A stretch of 64,000 nucleotides of DNA from Siphonodentalium dalli (taxonomy: Eukaryota > Mollusca > Scaphopoda > Gadilida > Siphonodentaliidae), in contig CP136063.1 in the NCBI GenBank assembly GCA_032622095.1, positions 218,629,982 through 218,693,981 on the forward strand, given 5' to 3'. The notes under the pieces were generated by a model. It ran no database searches. It saw only the letters and a program-made list of their open reading frames with translations, and had not been told where the DNA came from. The first letter of the stretch is position 1; each line of letters starts with the position of its first letter. The position numbers were made by a program, and so were the translations under genes. Of the stretch, positions 48,836-60,384 are shown piece after piece.

Positions 48836-49035
48836 ATCAAGTGTTTTGTCAGTTACAATTCATTCTGGCTTGATCTTGACAATTTTCAAATGAATATGGA
48901 CAGTTCAGTTTCTCAGAATAATGCAGAATGAATTGTAACTTACAAAAGTCTCAAATAAATAAATGAGTGATTTCTTCACATTATGTGTAGGTGCTGGTTG
49001 CGGTAAGTCCCGTGTAGGGGGCTGAACTTGGGATG
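48836..49035. repeat. Duplicated segment, copy 1 (partner 58125-58325)
   Basis: Shares gtgtttt/cgtcagttacaat, gacagttcagtttctcagaa and caaaagtctcaaataaataa with the partner. It contains its own foldback (cagttacaattcattctg against cagaatgaattgtaact). Confidence 0.8.
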
Positions 49036-49180
49036 GAACAGTTATTCATCAGAATACATATTTACTGAAGTATATCCATATCGTCCACACATCAGGGGGT
49101 ATTAGACTGAATTAAATCAAATTGTGTCATTTGAGCCGGAAACTGATCAAACGTTGTGTAATGCTGTGCTATAAAAGCAT

Positions 49181-49495
49181 GGGAGAATGCATTGGCCTAA
49201 CAATTTTTGTTTATCATTTTTTCTTACATTCTATAACAATTTTTTATTTTGTCTTATATTCGTTAACAATTTCATAATTTGTTCTTACATTCTTTATAAA
49301 TTTTATAATTTTTTATTACATTCTTTATCAATTTTGTTCATTTTTTATCATTATTTCCTACATTCTTTAACAATTTTTTTATCATTTTTTTTTACATTTT
49401 TTCTAACATTTTTTCACAATTATAAAGAATAATATAAAATTTGTTAGGCCAATGTATTCTCTTATATATAAGAGAATGCATTGCCACAGGGCTGA
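49181..49495. mobile_element. Degraded piggyBac-type MITE
   Basis: Starts with gggagaatgcattggcctaac and ends ccaatgtattctcttatata, then agagaatgcattgccacagg. Between them is the T-rich spacer, expanded into repeated acattctttaacaatttt units. Outer ends are missing. Confidence 0.65.
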
Positions 49496-49499
49496 GTAT

Positions 49500-51240
49500 A
49501 TGGCATGCAAAAATCGTCACTGCGTACTGGCAATTTTGTTGATTCCTGGATACCAGTTAAATTGAACATAGATGTACATGTATGAATCTCAAGTACCAGT
49601 TATCAAAGGGGTATGAAACCAGCATGCCGCCTGAAAATGGCTTGAATCCCACGCGTATCCTCCTTCTGATACACTATACTATTCTAACTTGAATTTGATA
49701 AATATGTTGCTTTACACATATATCTAATTAATTGTACATTTGATATAATTAGCAGTTTTCATACCAATGTGTAAGTTTAATGTTTGATATTTTCAATTGG
49801 CATTTATGTGTTCATTATCTAAATAGGTGTGCTCCATTTGTTGCTCGGGACATTTTTATTCAGTATATTTAATTATTTATTAGCAATTTTATTTAAATCA
49901 TGCATGGTTCGTTCTCATTATTTGTTCACTTCCATTTGCACATTCATTATTCCCACTTTCATTTCATCTCCCATCTTTATTCACGTTGTCTGTTTCACTT
50001 TCATCGTGTCATTTCATCTCTCGGCATCATCTTATAACTTGCTTCATATCATTTATCCACCTGCATCTCACATTCATTCATTTCACAAGCATATGGGCGT
50101 AATTAGTTTTATATTTATTTATTTAAATGCTTTACTATATTTTATCCTATACTATTTTATCATGGTTTGGTATGTTATTTCTCATTCATTTGGAGTGGAT
50201 TATATTCACATGTGTGTGGTCTGAATAGTTTATTTTTTGTAACATGCAAACGGATATTATTCTGATGTTTACAATTTTGTCATTTTAGTTTAAAACCTGC
50301 AATAAAGCATGTTAGAACCTTGTTGTGGTTAGATTACTCCGGAAACATTTGGGTCCCAAACAAATATCAGTCACGTGCGCGGCATTGAACAGAAAAGAAC
50401 GTCCCGTGTTAGTATTATATTTCTGATATGGTAGAAATTTAGTGATGTTTATTTCCTCCGATGATTATATAAACAAAATAACCTGGCCACGACTGTGTGT
50501 GTGGGATTAAATGTTGCACATTTTGTGCTTTGTAAGCAATTCATGAGATTCAGGGTTCTCTACAATTTTATTTATACTAATTTTATTTTTGACTGGCTAA
50601 AACTGCTCTGACGGCAGACTGTCTGTTCATCATTAGCGGAATGTAAGCTTCCGGTGAGCAAGGCAGTGTACCTTATTTGTAGGCACAGGACACTGTGACA
50701 TCACCCATTGCTCATTCTGAATATGGGCACCATAAAACACTGATATGGTAGAAATATAGTGATGTTTATTTCCCTTCTCTGCGAAAAATTGTAATGTGTG
50801 TATTGGTCAACCTATCTTATACGTACTGCCAAATTATTCCAAAATGTGGAAGCTCGAATGAGCCGTGTCCGTTTACTGAGTATACTATAATGTATATGTG
50901 TTTACAGTGCTGTACATTACAACGCAATCATGTCAACAGATGTGCATGTTCTGCGGCCAGATTGCGATAACTATCGATGGTCTACAAAGAACGATGCGGA
51001 CACGTAATTGCATAACAAACAAAAAACACAGTCAGAAATGGTAACGCCCTCAATATGATATTATTAGGCATATTATAGTATAAAATATATTGGTTTCACC
51101 AATGGGCCAACTAATCCTTCAAAAATTACAACAATTACGGCTTATTAATGCAGGTATTTCATTCACCACACAGAAACCCTCTATATTCGGACCAAAAATC
51201 TACTTATCGGATTAAATACATGCCCGTAACTTCGCAATAC
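49500..51240. other. Long interval without supported genes
   Basis: A 131-residue plus-strand ORF at 49829-50224 is T-rich and very hydrophobic (Phe, Ile, His, Ser) without domain signal; it is probably compositional. The phrase gatatggtagaaat(t/a)tagtgatgtttatttcc occurs at about 50426 and 50742, a short duplication. Confidence 0.45.
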
Positions 51241-51245
51241 GACTT

Positions 51246-51600
51246 TTATTCTACATTCCAACTGAGACATACTTCATCAGCAAAGTTAGCTGTTATATTA
51301 TGCATTGTGTTGCCGCAATAAAATCTTAAAGAGTGGTCGCCATCATTGTTCATACCTAAATATCGAAACCAATTAACGCAACAATGAGACATCCGGGAAG
51401 ATACATCCTCGAAAACCCGAAATATGTTGTCTGCGAGATATACCCATCGCTCCACAGTTCCATTGACACGGCCATAGCATCCTTACTACAGTTTCCTAAA
51501 ATAACTCGCATCGCGTGAAACCCGAAACGTGTTGTCATGCCAGATATCCACATCGCTCCATTGGTACGACCAGAACAGCGAAGCAGTAAACACCCATACT
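51246..51600 (-). pseudogene. Possible decayed coding segment with an internal duplication
   Basis: One minus-strand frame reads VERWVYLADNIFRVFEDVSS, then SHCCVNWFRYLGMNND up to a stop at 51246. Just upstream in minus-strand order, a diverged duplicate reads WSDVDIWHDNTFRVSRDASY followed by two stops. The W-x-D/Y-V-x-x-x-DN-x-FRV-x-x-D-x-S pattern is kept in both, which suggests a real but dead coding repeat. Family not recognised. Confidence 0.25.
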
Positions 51601-51964
51601 ATGGACGTACTAAAAGCCATGCGTACATCTCAAAATACAAGTGTGTGTCATGCTTGTAAGCATAATCAATTTGAGAAACTTTAACAATGTACTTCCTATG
51701 ACGACGCCCTAAGCTCGATAATGGATACATGCATTTCTCTATACAGCATTATTTAATCAATGCCACTCAGCTGGAAACATCTGTTATAAGCCTTATTGAT
51801 TAACATATGTCTTGTGAATGCACACACCCATTTCCCGCGTCCATCATTCAAGATATACATAAATAGAACAAACTCATCAAGTGTGAACAATAGCTGAACA
51901 ATTCGCCGATAATTCCATTACCATTAAAACGTATTACGTGAGTGTCTGTCAACCCAACATCGCA

Positions 51965-52722
51965 AAAGGGTGTATACATCGTGTGTATATATATCCGACG
52001 TTAAGACTGCATGGTTTACACATGGAATCGTGTGCATATATATCCGACGTTTAAATACACCTGGAATAACGGACGCTTAAATACACCAGGAGTCGTGTGT
52101 ATATATCAGACGTTAAGACTGATTTGCACCTGGAATCGTGTGTATATATCGGACATTAAGACTGGTTTATATCTAGAATCGTGTGTATATATCGGACGTT
52201 AAACTGGTTTATACCTGGCATCGTGTGTATAATTTCGGACGTTTAAACTGGTTTATAACTGGAATCGTGTGTGTATCGGACGTTAAAAAACTTGATTAAG
52301 TTTGGTTGACACCTGGAATCGTGTGTATATATCGGACGTTAAAACTTGATTTTACCGGTATATATCGGACGCTTAGACCGGTTTACACCCATAATCGTGT
52401 GTATATATAGGACACTAAGACTGGCTTACATCTGGAATCGTGTATAGATATCGGACGTTAATACTAGTTATATGTGACGTTGATACTGGTTTATTCGTGC
52501 ATATATATCGCTTGTAATTGTGGATATATATCTGCTAGAATCGTGTGTATATATATTGGACGTCAAGACTGGTGTACCCCCGTAATCGTGTGTATATATC
52601 GGTTGGAATCGTGTGTGCATATCTGCTGGAACCGTGTGTATACATCTGCAGGAATCGTGTGTGTATATCGGACGTTAAGACTTGTTTACACATCGAATCG
52701 TGTGTGTATATCGGACGTTACG
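51965..52722. repeat. Degenerate repeat of about 43 bp directly upstream of a start codon
   Basis: Loose units of ctggaatcgtgtgtatatat and cggacgttaagactggttta, roughly 15-18 copies, with length variation. The last unit (atcgtgtgtgtatatcggac, then gttac) touches the ATG at 52723 of the claudin-like exon. Confidence 0.85.
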
Positions 52723-52961
52723 ATGTGTTGCTCTCCTATAGTGGTAGCATTGCTGTCATCAATCGGCTCAATATCAGCCGTCGTGTCCATCGCGTTACCA
52801 TACTGGATTTACTTCTCATTTAATTTCTTGGTTTCCATGACTATTAATTTTGGATTATGGCAATACTGCAGCAACGTATTACCAGAATGCGTTGTCCTCA
52901 AGTCGACGATGGGCTTTAATAATGCTTTTACCTCAAACTCACAGATACAAAACAATCTCGG
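52723..52961 (+). CDS. Claudin/PMP22-like membrane protein, first coding exon
   Basis: ATG at 52723 opens a frame of 79 codons plus 2 nt, closed by donor CTCGG/GTAAGC. Residues 5-27 form a transmembrane helix (VVALLSSIGSISAVVSIALP) ending in PYW, as in claudin/PMP22/EMP proteins. The first extracellular loop then has GLWQYCSNVLPEC, the W-GLW-C-C signature that defines this superfamily. No signal peptide is expected, since helix 1 serves as the anchor. Phase 2 at the donor fits the exon at 63050. The start choice rests on the first Met just before the helix; 5' to it is repeat DNA. Barrier or adhesion function is a family expectation, not shown. Confidence 0.7.
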
Positions 52962-52967
52962 GTAAGC

Positions 52968-53501
52968 AAGAGTATTCTGTCGACATGACCATTGCATGTA
53001 ATTTGTAAATTGTAATTGACTCTATTTAATTACATTTTGGCAAATAATTGTTAGTAAATAGTAATTGAGCAATTATTAAATTATCAATTGTATGTAATTA
53101 AAGGCACATTTAAGCGGTTTGCGCTCCAAAGTACACCTAATAATAATCGCTTTGAATGTTTCACGGTATCGAAGTACGGCGATAAATTCCTTTCCACGAT
53201 CATTATATGTCACAAATTGATACATTGAAGTCATACAAAGTACAACTTTGAACACGATGATTTGGTTTCAATAAAAAACAAACAAACATAATTTTGAAAC
53301 TTCACGCACGACTTTCTCTTCGTTTTTATCATCACACTTATGAACATGCTTTAGTACCATAAACATTTGAGTGCAACGGCAGCACAACGTTTTCTTCCCA
53401 TGGTCTACAGTTGCAATGTGTAGGTGGCCGTCGACAAAAATTGAACCAGCTCTTAAAGGAAACGATCTCAAATTTATCGGGTGTGTTTCATGCAAAGCAT
53501 G
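52968..53501. other. Start of the claudin-like intron, nothing recognised
   Basis: AT-rich intron sequence. A 78-residue minus-strand ORF at 53268-53504 (CCRCTQMFMVLKHVHKCDDK region) has Cys/His but no finger spacing; not called. Confidence 0.4.
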
Positions 53502-56500
53502 CACTGTTAGAAAAACTATCGTCGTTTTAACGGTCTGAGACCGCGCAACATCGCTGCCAACATTTGACCGTTAAACATACTGTCAGACCGTAGCATGTTC
53601 CACGGTATAAAACCGTTTAAGTAACTGGCAGACCGTAACCAATAACTGTCAGACCGTTGTATTTTTTACGGTTCAGCACCGTTTAATTAATATCAAGACC
53701 ATAACTAATAAAGGTCAGACCAATGGTATTTTTCATGGGTCAACACCAATGTTTTGCTCTTAATTTGCTAATTTACTATATAATTAGCCAGTTCCCATGG
53801 TGACAATATGATTTCCCGGTAGGCATTACGATTCTTATGTTTTTGAATGGTCGAAACTAGTATTATTCGTATCTGAAAAATACATCTTAGTTCTTATGTT
53901 ACGATCATAGTTTTGATGCAATGTAAATCCTCAATCCATAAAGTGATAGACAATACTTATGAAACTTTGAAGTTTGCAGAGGATCAAGGTTGTTATCTGC
54001 CTCGTAGAATTTAATCCGGAAATGGCTGCGCACGCGTAATGTGTTCGCCTTTCACTAACTACTGTATAAATATGGCTGTACATAAAAAACGATACTAGTA
54101 ATAGCTGATAAGCCAACCCATTTCTATTAAGTTATGAGAAATACTAATTTCGACCATTCTAAAACATGAATCGGCATGCCATTTTGAGCCATAAAAAGAA
54201 CAAATCTACATGTTTCACAGCTAAAACTGAAATTTATGTACATGTAAACGTAAAATATCTTAATGGCATACTTTTTGGTAACATGTAAGGCGTGAAATTG
54301 TCCAGTGACTTGTAAACACAGTTTGTGTTTTAACAGGTGAATCCGTACATCATGACAATAGAGAACCAGTCAGAAGAAGTGGTATTTTTAGGCGCACCTT
54401 TATTGTGATATTGAGCGTGCTTAATTTAGAAAAAGGCGTGATTATAGCACACTACCAAAAATCTGTCGCGCTTATTATTGCAATATTGAACGCAAAATAA
54501 TGCGATACTAAGCCCGCTAAATTTCATACAGACCCGATAGTGTTATATTTATATTTGATAAATACTGTGCATATAGTGTACATATAGTGTACATATAGCA
54601 TTTACAACTATAATTATATACATATCTAAAACATTGTCTCTATTTATACAATAAACAATATAGAAGAAGCAATAATTTGATTTAAATGTCACAATTTTGA
54701 GCGCAAGATGTCGCAATATTAAACGCAAAATATTGCCATAATATCACAAGCGACATGCTTATAAGCGTTTCCACTTGAAATATTATAATACACGACTTCT
54801 TTTGACTGGTACTGTATATCAATAGCAGCTAGTTGGGATTGGATCCTTCAAGACAACAGCAGATCCCATAATAACTGTGCGCAATGACTTGGCGACAATG
54901 TTCTCCTGTAGTCGCACATTTTCCATGAAATTTTAAAGCATGATGCGTCAAACTGTGTACTGGTACCACAACCACTTAGTATCAATATCAGTGAGTCAGC
55001 CAAAGATAGTTTGATAAGAACATCCAACTAACTTGACGATAACATGGCGAATGATGACAATGTCTCATATCCACATGTTTCAATGAAAATTGATGAACAC
55101 ATGATGAATTGGTCCGTCACTGCGCGGCGTCAGTTCATTATTTACGGTGTTATTGTTGACACGGAAGCTCTTGTGGATTACACTGGTGCATACGGTACAT
55201 GTTTGTGTGGAGCTCTGGGGTCCAGTGGTTAGCGCGTTGGACTTGTCTTCGCTGTCAACACAGCGAGGCGAGGTCGCAGCCGGCTGTTGGTCTATTATGA
55301 GTTTTCACACAACAGTGGCTTGGCCGCTTTGAGCGATGTGCAATTGTAGGATTGTACACTGTTTTAATCTCCCGCCAAGTTGTGACCCTTGAGCAAGGTC
55401 GCTCGAACTGTATCATGCTGTATCATGCGTTATAAGGGTACCTGGTAATGAGCAGCGAAAGATCTTGTCAGTATGCTAGCCACGTGGTATCCTGGCATAC
55501 TCTCGGCTGTACCTCCCCCTGTCCCCGGGGAGCAATAGATGGTTACTGAGTGTTTAGCCTGATCAGGGTAATAATTGTAATATATTGAGCGCTTTGGGCC
55601 TCATGGGAAAGGCGCATACAAATGCTATACATTATTATTATTATTATATCCTCTCTTGTAAATGTACATGCATGTGCTTTGAAACAATCAGATTCAGAAC
55701 ACTGTCAACTGGATTGTCAACATTATAATAGTAATAGCTGCTCGTTGAGTCGTTGTTGTTATTAAGTTATTGTCACTATTGGTTGACATCGAAGCTTGTG
55801 TAAATTGTACCTTTATCATATTGTGTCAGTAAATGTGCCAGTGTTTTGATAATAAGTCACAACACTGTCAATTTCAACATCATCACTGAGTCGAATGGAG
55901 TCAGACCCCCGATCATGCCATGAATTATTGGCATGATGATGATGAATCTCTGCTCTCTAATTTAGTGGAAATTGTCAATGATTTTCGCTTTAGCACTAAG
56001 ATAATTTTTTCGCCATTTGTATTTGGCGTTGTATATTTAATCGCAAATTATTATTTTTTTGGGAAACTGTTACCTTTTCCATTGTGGATAGTCTGATTTC
56101 GGTTCCTTTGATAACCGGACAAGTTTCAATTCTGCGAATATCAGGTATCGACTAGTCGACGGAACGCGACTTTTGGGCCTCGACTAGTCGACTCTGAAAT
56201 TCACTAATCGTTTCAACACTAGAACTAAACATTACCTTATAAAATAACGGCATGAGAATTACGTACTCATCAATATACGTACCGACCCGATTAACACAAA
56301 ATGAACGCCGATATTATATACATATTAAATATCAGCAGAGTAAGATTCAGTCATACTGTATGGAGTCATTGCCGTATATAATATGGTCGCCGATAAATAT
56401 ACTATTGAATTTTGACGGCATGACTTTGAATCACGAAAATATTTAATTTAGACAATTTTCATGGGCACATAACATAACGGTAAAACACTGTCAAACTGAT

Positions 56501-56567
56501 GAAACGGTATGGGACCGTCGATTATGATGGCCGGAAACCGTCGAACCGACAGTAACTTCTAACAGTG
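53502..56567. mobile_element. Putative 3-kb TIR element with subterminal accgtt repeats
   Basis: Left end cactgttagaaaaactatcg and right end acagtaacttctaacagtg are imperfect inverted repeats. Both ends carry clusters of gtcagaccgt/aacggt words (53535-53700 and 56480-56550). Outside, gggtgtgtttcatgcaa and gggcgtgtttcgtgcaa flank it in direct orientation, offset from the ends. No transposase is recognised inside; the interior has a SINE. Confidence 0.45.
55210..55648 (+). mobile_element. tRNA-derived SINE with (ATT)n tail
   Basis: The head ggggtccagtggttagcgcg then ttggac looks like a tRNA D-arm with an A box; gaggtcgcagccggctg stands where a B box belongs, degenerate. The 3' end has gagcgctttgggcctcatgg and gaaaggcgcatacaaatgct before an (att)n tail at 55631-55648, the L2/CR1-type tail organisation. 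About 440 bp. Confidence 0.75.
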
Positions 56568-56758
56568 TGTAATGGTGTTTGTATTGGGCGTGTTTCGTGC
56601 AATAATATATTAGTGTTCGTGAGCTTGATCTGACAAAATCATCAGAAACAATAGTGACTTTCTTGCATGTTCAGTTCAGGCCATTCTTATATAGGAGTAC
56701 ATATAAAATAAATACTTAATCGGAGGGGTGATTATATATTATACATTTGTTGCATGGT

Positions 56759-56812
56759 TTCGAGGTTGACATAAGGATTTATCAGCATGATGAATCCTCA
56801 TGTCAACCTCGA
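56759..56812. repeat. Hairpin
   Basis: ttcgaggttgacataaggat pairs with atcctcatgtcaacctcgaa around a short loop. Perfect except for two positions. Confidence 0.75.
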
Positions 56813-57236
56813 ACCACCCAACATGTGTTTTATTATGATTGATCTCGGGACATTCTTTACCTTGCAGCCCATTATAGAGTAACAGAGACAAATATGTTCA
56901 ACAAACAACAAATTTAATGAAACTCTCGTCCGCAAATCAACAACAAATGAGTTATGCACACGCAATTTTGATTGGCTGGTTGCAAACGATGTGCGTAATG
57001 TGATTGGCAGCAATCTAACGCGTGACGTAACAAATAGTTTGTTATTAACCACACGTCGGGTTAGTATCGTGATTTATCAACCCGACCACACCAATCAATT
57101 ACTATGTGGTTTGCGGGAGAAAATTAATTATCATAGATCTAATAATGTTTAATATCTAATCCATACCACAAAGGACACTCATGCCTGACCACTTTATTAA
57201 ATATAGATATATTGAGATATTTTAATTATGCAAAGG
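56813..57236. other. Intron sequence without recognised feature
   Basis: A cgtcgggttagtatcgtgat / tatcaacccgacc mini-palindrome lies at 57053-57088; nothing else. Confidence 0.4.
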
Positions 57237-57720
57237 ATAATATCCAAAATGGCTACCGGTGGCCAACTTTTTTCAACGATATTTTGAAACATTTGATAGC
57301 TCTCATCGAGAGGTTATCCCGTATATTCATATAACGTTTGGTGTTGACTAGACGAGGGATGTGGCCTCTATGGTGTTCCAAAGGATTTAGTCATGCAAAT
57401 ATTGAAATCCAAGATGGCTGCCGGCTGCCATGTTTTTCATCGAAAATCGATCCGAATCAATAGCTCGATCACGTCTAGTGGTGATCCCAAACATACCTGC
57501 AAATTTTCAAAACATTTCCCCCATAATTGTGGGATGCAAAGTGTGTCGATGGATTCAAACGTGAAATCCAGGATGGCCGCTGGCGGCCATGTTTTTCAAC
57601 TCCTCGAAAAACATGGCAAGCTCCCATCTAGAGATAGATCACCCGTGTATCAATATGAAGTTGCTGTGGTGACGATCGGATGAGGGATGTGGCCTGTAGG
57701 GTGTACCAAAGGACATTGTT
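57237..57720. repeat. Degenerate tandem repeat, units of about 150 bp
   Basis: Units begin with atatccaaaatggctaccgg, aaatccaagatggctgccgg and aaatccaggatggccgctgg at about 57245, 57406 and 57565. They are followed by catgtttttca(a/t)c and, at two places, gagggatgtggcctntagg with gtgttccaaaggat. A 96-residue ORF over it (KSKMAAGCHVF, KSRMAAGGHVF) is a product of the repeat. Confidence 0.7.
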
Positions 57721-57989
57721 GACGAACACACGGACCGACTGACGCCAACCCATGGAAATAGTTGACTGTGTCAGGTTGAGCTAATAAAATTACTTCGTCC
57801 GTTATGTGCCCTTGTTGGTGTATACATAGTCCGATCGAGTCTACTGATCCATGATAATTCAACAAAATATTCTCAATTGTTGTGACAAATATGCAAAAGC
57901 ATAATTTTCTATTTCCTGTTTTTTAGTTCACTAGGGCCAAAAATATATGTTGTTAACATCATTTTTCCTGAACAATACATATTAGGGTA

Positions 57990-58325
57990 CCAAAGAAGTT
58001 AAGTTATGGGGGATGCACGAGGGGTCCTACCAGCTCATGGACTAATAGTGCAGTCCCTTCGCTACGCTATGTCTGATCGCTGCCGAAATGTGTTTTTTCT
58101 TAAACAAATATAACATTTTTATTGAAGTGTTTCGTCAGTTACAATGCATTCTGACTTGATCTAGACAATTTACAAATGAATATGGGCAGTTCAGTTTCTC
58201 AGAATAATGGAGAATCAATTTTAACATACAAAAGTCTCAAATAAATAAATGTGCGATTTCTTCACATTATGTGTGGGTGCTGGCAGCGGTAATTCCTGCG
58301 TAGGGGACTTAACTCTGCATGGAGC
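57990..58325 (+). pseudogene. Decayed copy of the exon at 48682 with its 3' flank
   Basis: 58025-58100 (gctacgctatgtctgatcgc and neighbours) aligns with the end of the exon at 48682-48825 (tgcgctatgtctaactgctg). 58125-58325 aligns closely with 48836-49035. The frame is degraded: it reads through a shifted GPTSS...RYAMSDRC version. It lies in the intron of the claudin-like gene. Confidence 0.5.
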
Positions 58326-58472
58326 TTGTGCAAATGTATGGAAGATCGAGAATGTTAGATTTGTTCTTACACCCGGAACATATCATACCAGACATACCCG
58401 GATTTTTATACCGCGAAATACACAGCACTGAGATCTTCATAAAAGTAGGATCTCCAAAGAGTTCCCGTCCAG

Positions 58473-58579
58473 TTTATAGCAAAATGTACAAAACTCGTCC
58501 AGTAATGTAGGTCTGTACCGAGCTTGTGCCGAGATCCAGACCTAACATAGTGGACGAGTTTTGTAAATTTCGCTATAAC
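58473..58579. repeat. Palindrome of about 105 bp
   Basis: tttatagcaaaatgtacaaa then actcgtccagtaatgtaggt pairs with acctaacatagtggacgagt then tttgtaaatttcgctataac. The loop is about 25 bases. Confidence 0.8.
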
Positions 58580-60070
58580 CTAGGGAATAGTTGAAGAAAC
58601 TACTTAATACTTGAACCAAAACATCCATAAAATCCATAAAAGTATATAACTTATATGAGACAAGAAACGAAAGCGTTCAAGCCGAACGTAACACGCTTTG
58701 AGGGATTTAGTTACTTAAATTTAATGAACAATTTGTTCCAACTGAATCAACAATGTCACAAATATCGAATAAGCGGAATGTAAACATACGACGGAAGCCG
58801 GAAGTCAACTGTCATGTTTTCGCGCAAAAATACATTTCATTACACCTGGCGCTACTTCCAGTTATCCAACGATCGTTGATTAACGATATTATATAATGGG
58901 TTTATACAACGACGGATGGGTGTAATACAAATAATTCTTTGTCAAACATGCATAATGACAAAGACCATTCAATATCGATCGAATCTGGCATGGCGACAAT
59001 TTTCAATCATATAGCTTAGGTCTTGCCATACAATACCTGTTCATATAACATAGTTAAATGAGTTCCCTGTGTGGTCAAGATACGATCATTAAAATACTAC
59101 TAACCAGTTAATGATTGATTTGGCCGTAAAGTCGAACCAAACGAAGCAAGGCCCACAGGCTCTTCATACTTGGAGGTCAATAAACAATAAATACATACCA
59201 AAACAAACATGACAAATAATAGGCTACACATGTTAGAGCAATACACATTGTAAGTAACTCGACAAACTATATTCATACATGGACACACAAATAAACATAA
59301 TAAATAAGCAACTGAAGGACACGCAACGGTTAATTAAATAATGCAGTAATCTGTTGGGGTAAAGACTATTTATTCCCAATACAAATACAAGATTAACATT
59401 ATTACAAAATGATAATGGATTATTGTGGGTGATTGGAATGGGATGAGACAACAGGCCTATTGCGACTTATGTGTAAGTCCTCTCCAATCTGATATGGTGT
59501 CGGTGGATTCAAAGGATCGGCTTAGAAATTCTGAATATAGCAGTATAAGGTTTCCAAGCTAGCTGGTGACGGTTTTCGTTTGAAATATGTGCAAAATAAT
59601 AAATATGCCCGCCATTGAAGTTCGTGGTTTCTATTTGTTCTTCTGCAAGGCTATCTTGGTTGACAGTTTGTCTCACACTTTAACTGTGAAAGTTCACGAC
59701 CTACCATAAAATCAACACTTTTGGTGATGAGGATCATCATTCCATCTTGATAAATGATCGGCCAGTCTATTTTCACGTCATTTTACATGAACCAATCGGA
59801 TTTCAAATTCACTGAGAGCTGCTATAAAAAAAGTATCTTAAAAAGGATTGTGGGAAGGCATTTCTTGTTGAACCCTTATTAACAATTGCCACAGAAATTT
59901 GATTGTCACAATTGCCAACATTTTTATTTCGTTAATGTTCAGAGACTGCCGAAAAGATGTATTGTGGAAACATTGTATGTCAATAATGATTACAACACAA
60001 TGCACCACACACTGTCGGTGTGGCACCTGACGAAATTATTTCATCGGGTTGTGACCAATATTCCCATTGC
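58580..60070. other. Intron sequence without recognised feature
   Basis: Short ORFs only, none with a domain signal. Confidence 0.45.
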
Positions 60071-60074
60071 ATCA

Positions 60075-60380
60075 TATAAACCCCATTGTATGAGGGGAGA
60101 AAATGTTTCCACCAAACTAAATCCTTCTTCGCAAACTCTGGAAGGTGCAAGGAAATACTCTTGACCGCACCAAATAATCTCAACTATACACGAATTCTCG
60201 AAATGAACACTCTACCAGCTCTCACACAAGCAGTGTTTCCATGGCGTCATAGGAACCCCATTGTGAAAGGGGAGGCAATGTTTCCACCAAACGCAATCCT
60301 TCTTCGAACGCTCCTGAATGTCCAAGGAAATACTCTTGTTCGCCCAAAATAATCTCAAGAATTCTTGAAATGAAAACTGG
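60075..60380. repeat. Two-copy tandem duplication, about 160 bp each
   Basis: The order ccccattgt, aatgtttccaccaaac, atccttcttcg, aaggaaatactcttg, aataatctcaa and ttctcgaaatgaa/ttcttgaaatgaa occurs twice. An 88-residue plus-strand ORF across both copies changes frame between them, so coding is doubtful. Confidence 0.7.
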
Positions 60381-60384
60381 ATTA

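Noticed and set aside
49829-50224. 131-residue plus-strand ORF, very hydrophobic
   Set aside because: T-rich composition alone gives Phe/Ile/His/Ser runs; no family signal, no splice or start context.
55210-55290. Functional tRNA gene
   Set aside because: The A box is recognisable but the B box is degenerate, no acceptor stem closes, and a SINE body with (ATT)n tail follows.
57393-57683. 96-residue ORF with repeated KSKMAAGCHVF / KSRMAAGGHVF
   Set aside because: The protein repeat mirrors a 150-bp non-coding repeat whose third copy is out of frame.
60086-60352. 88-residue plus-strand ORF
   Set aside because: It spans two tandem DNA copies but reads them in different frames.
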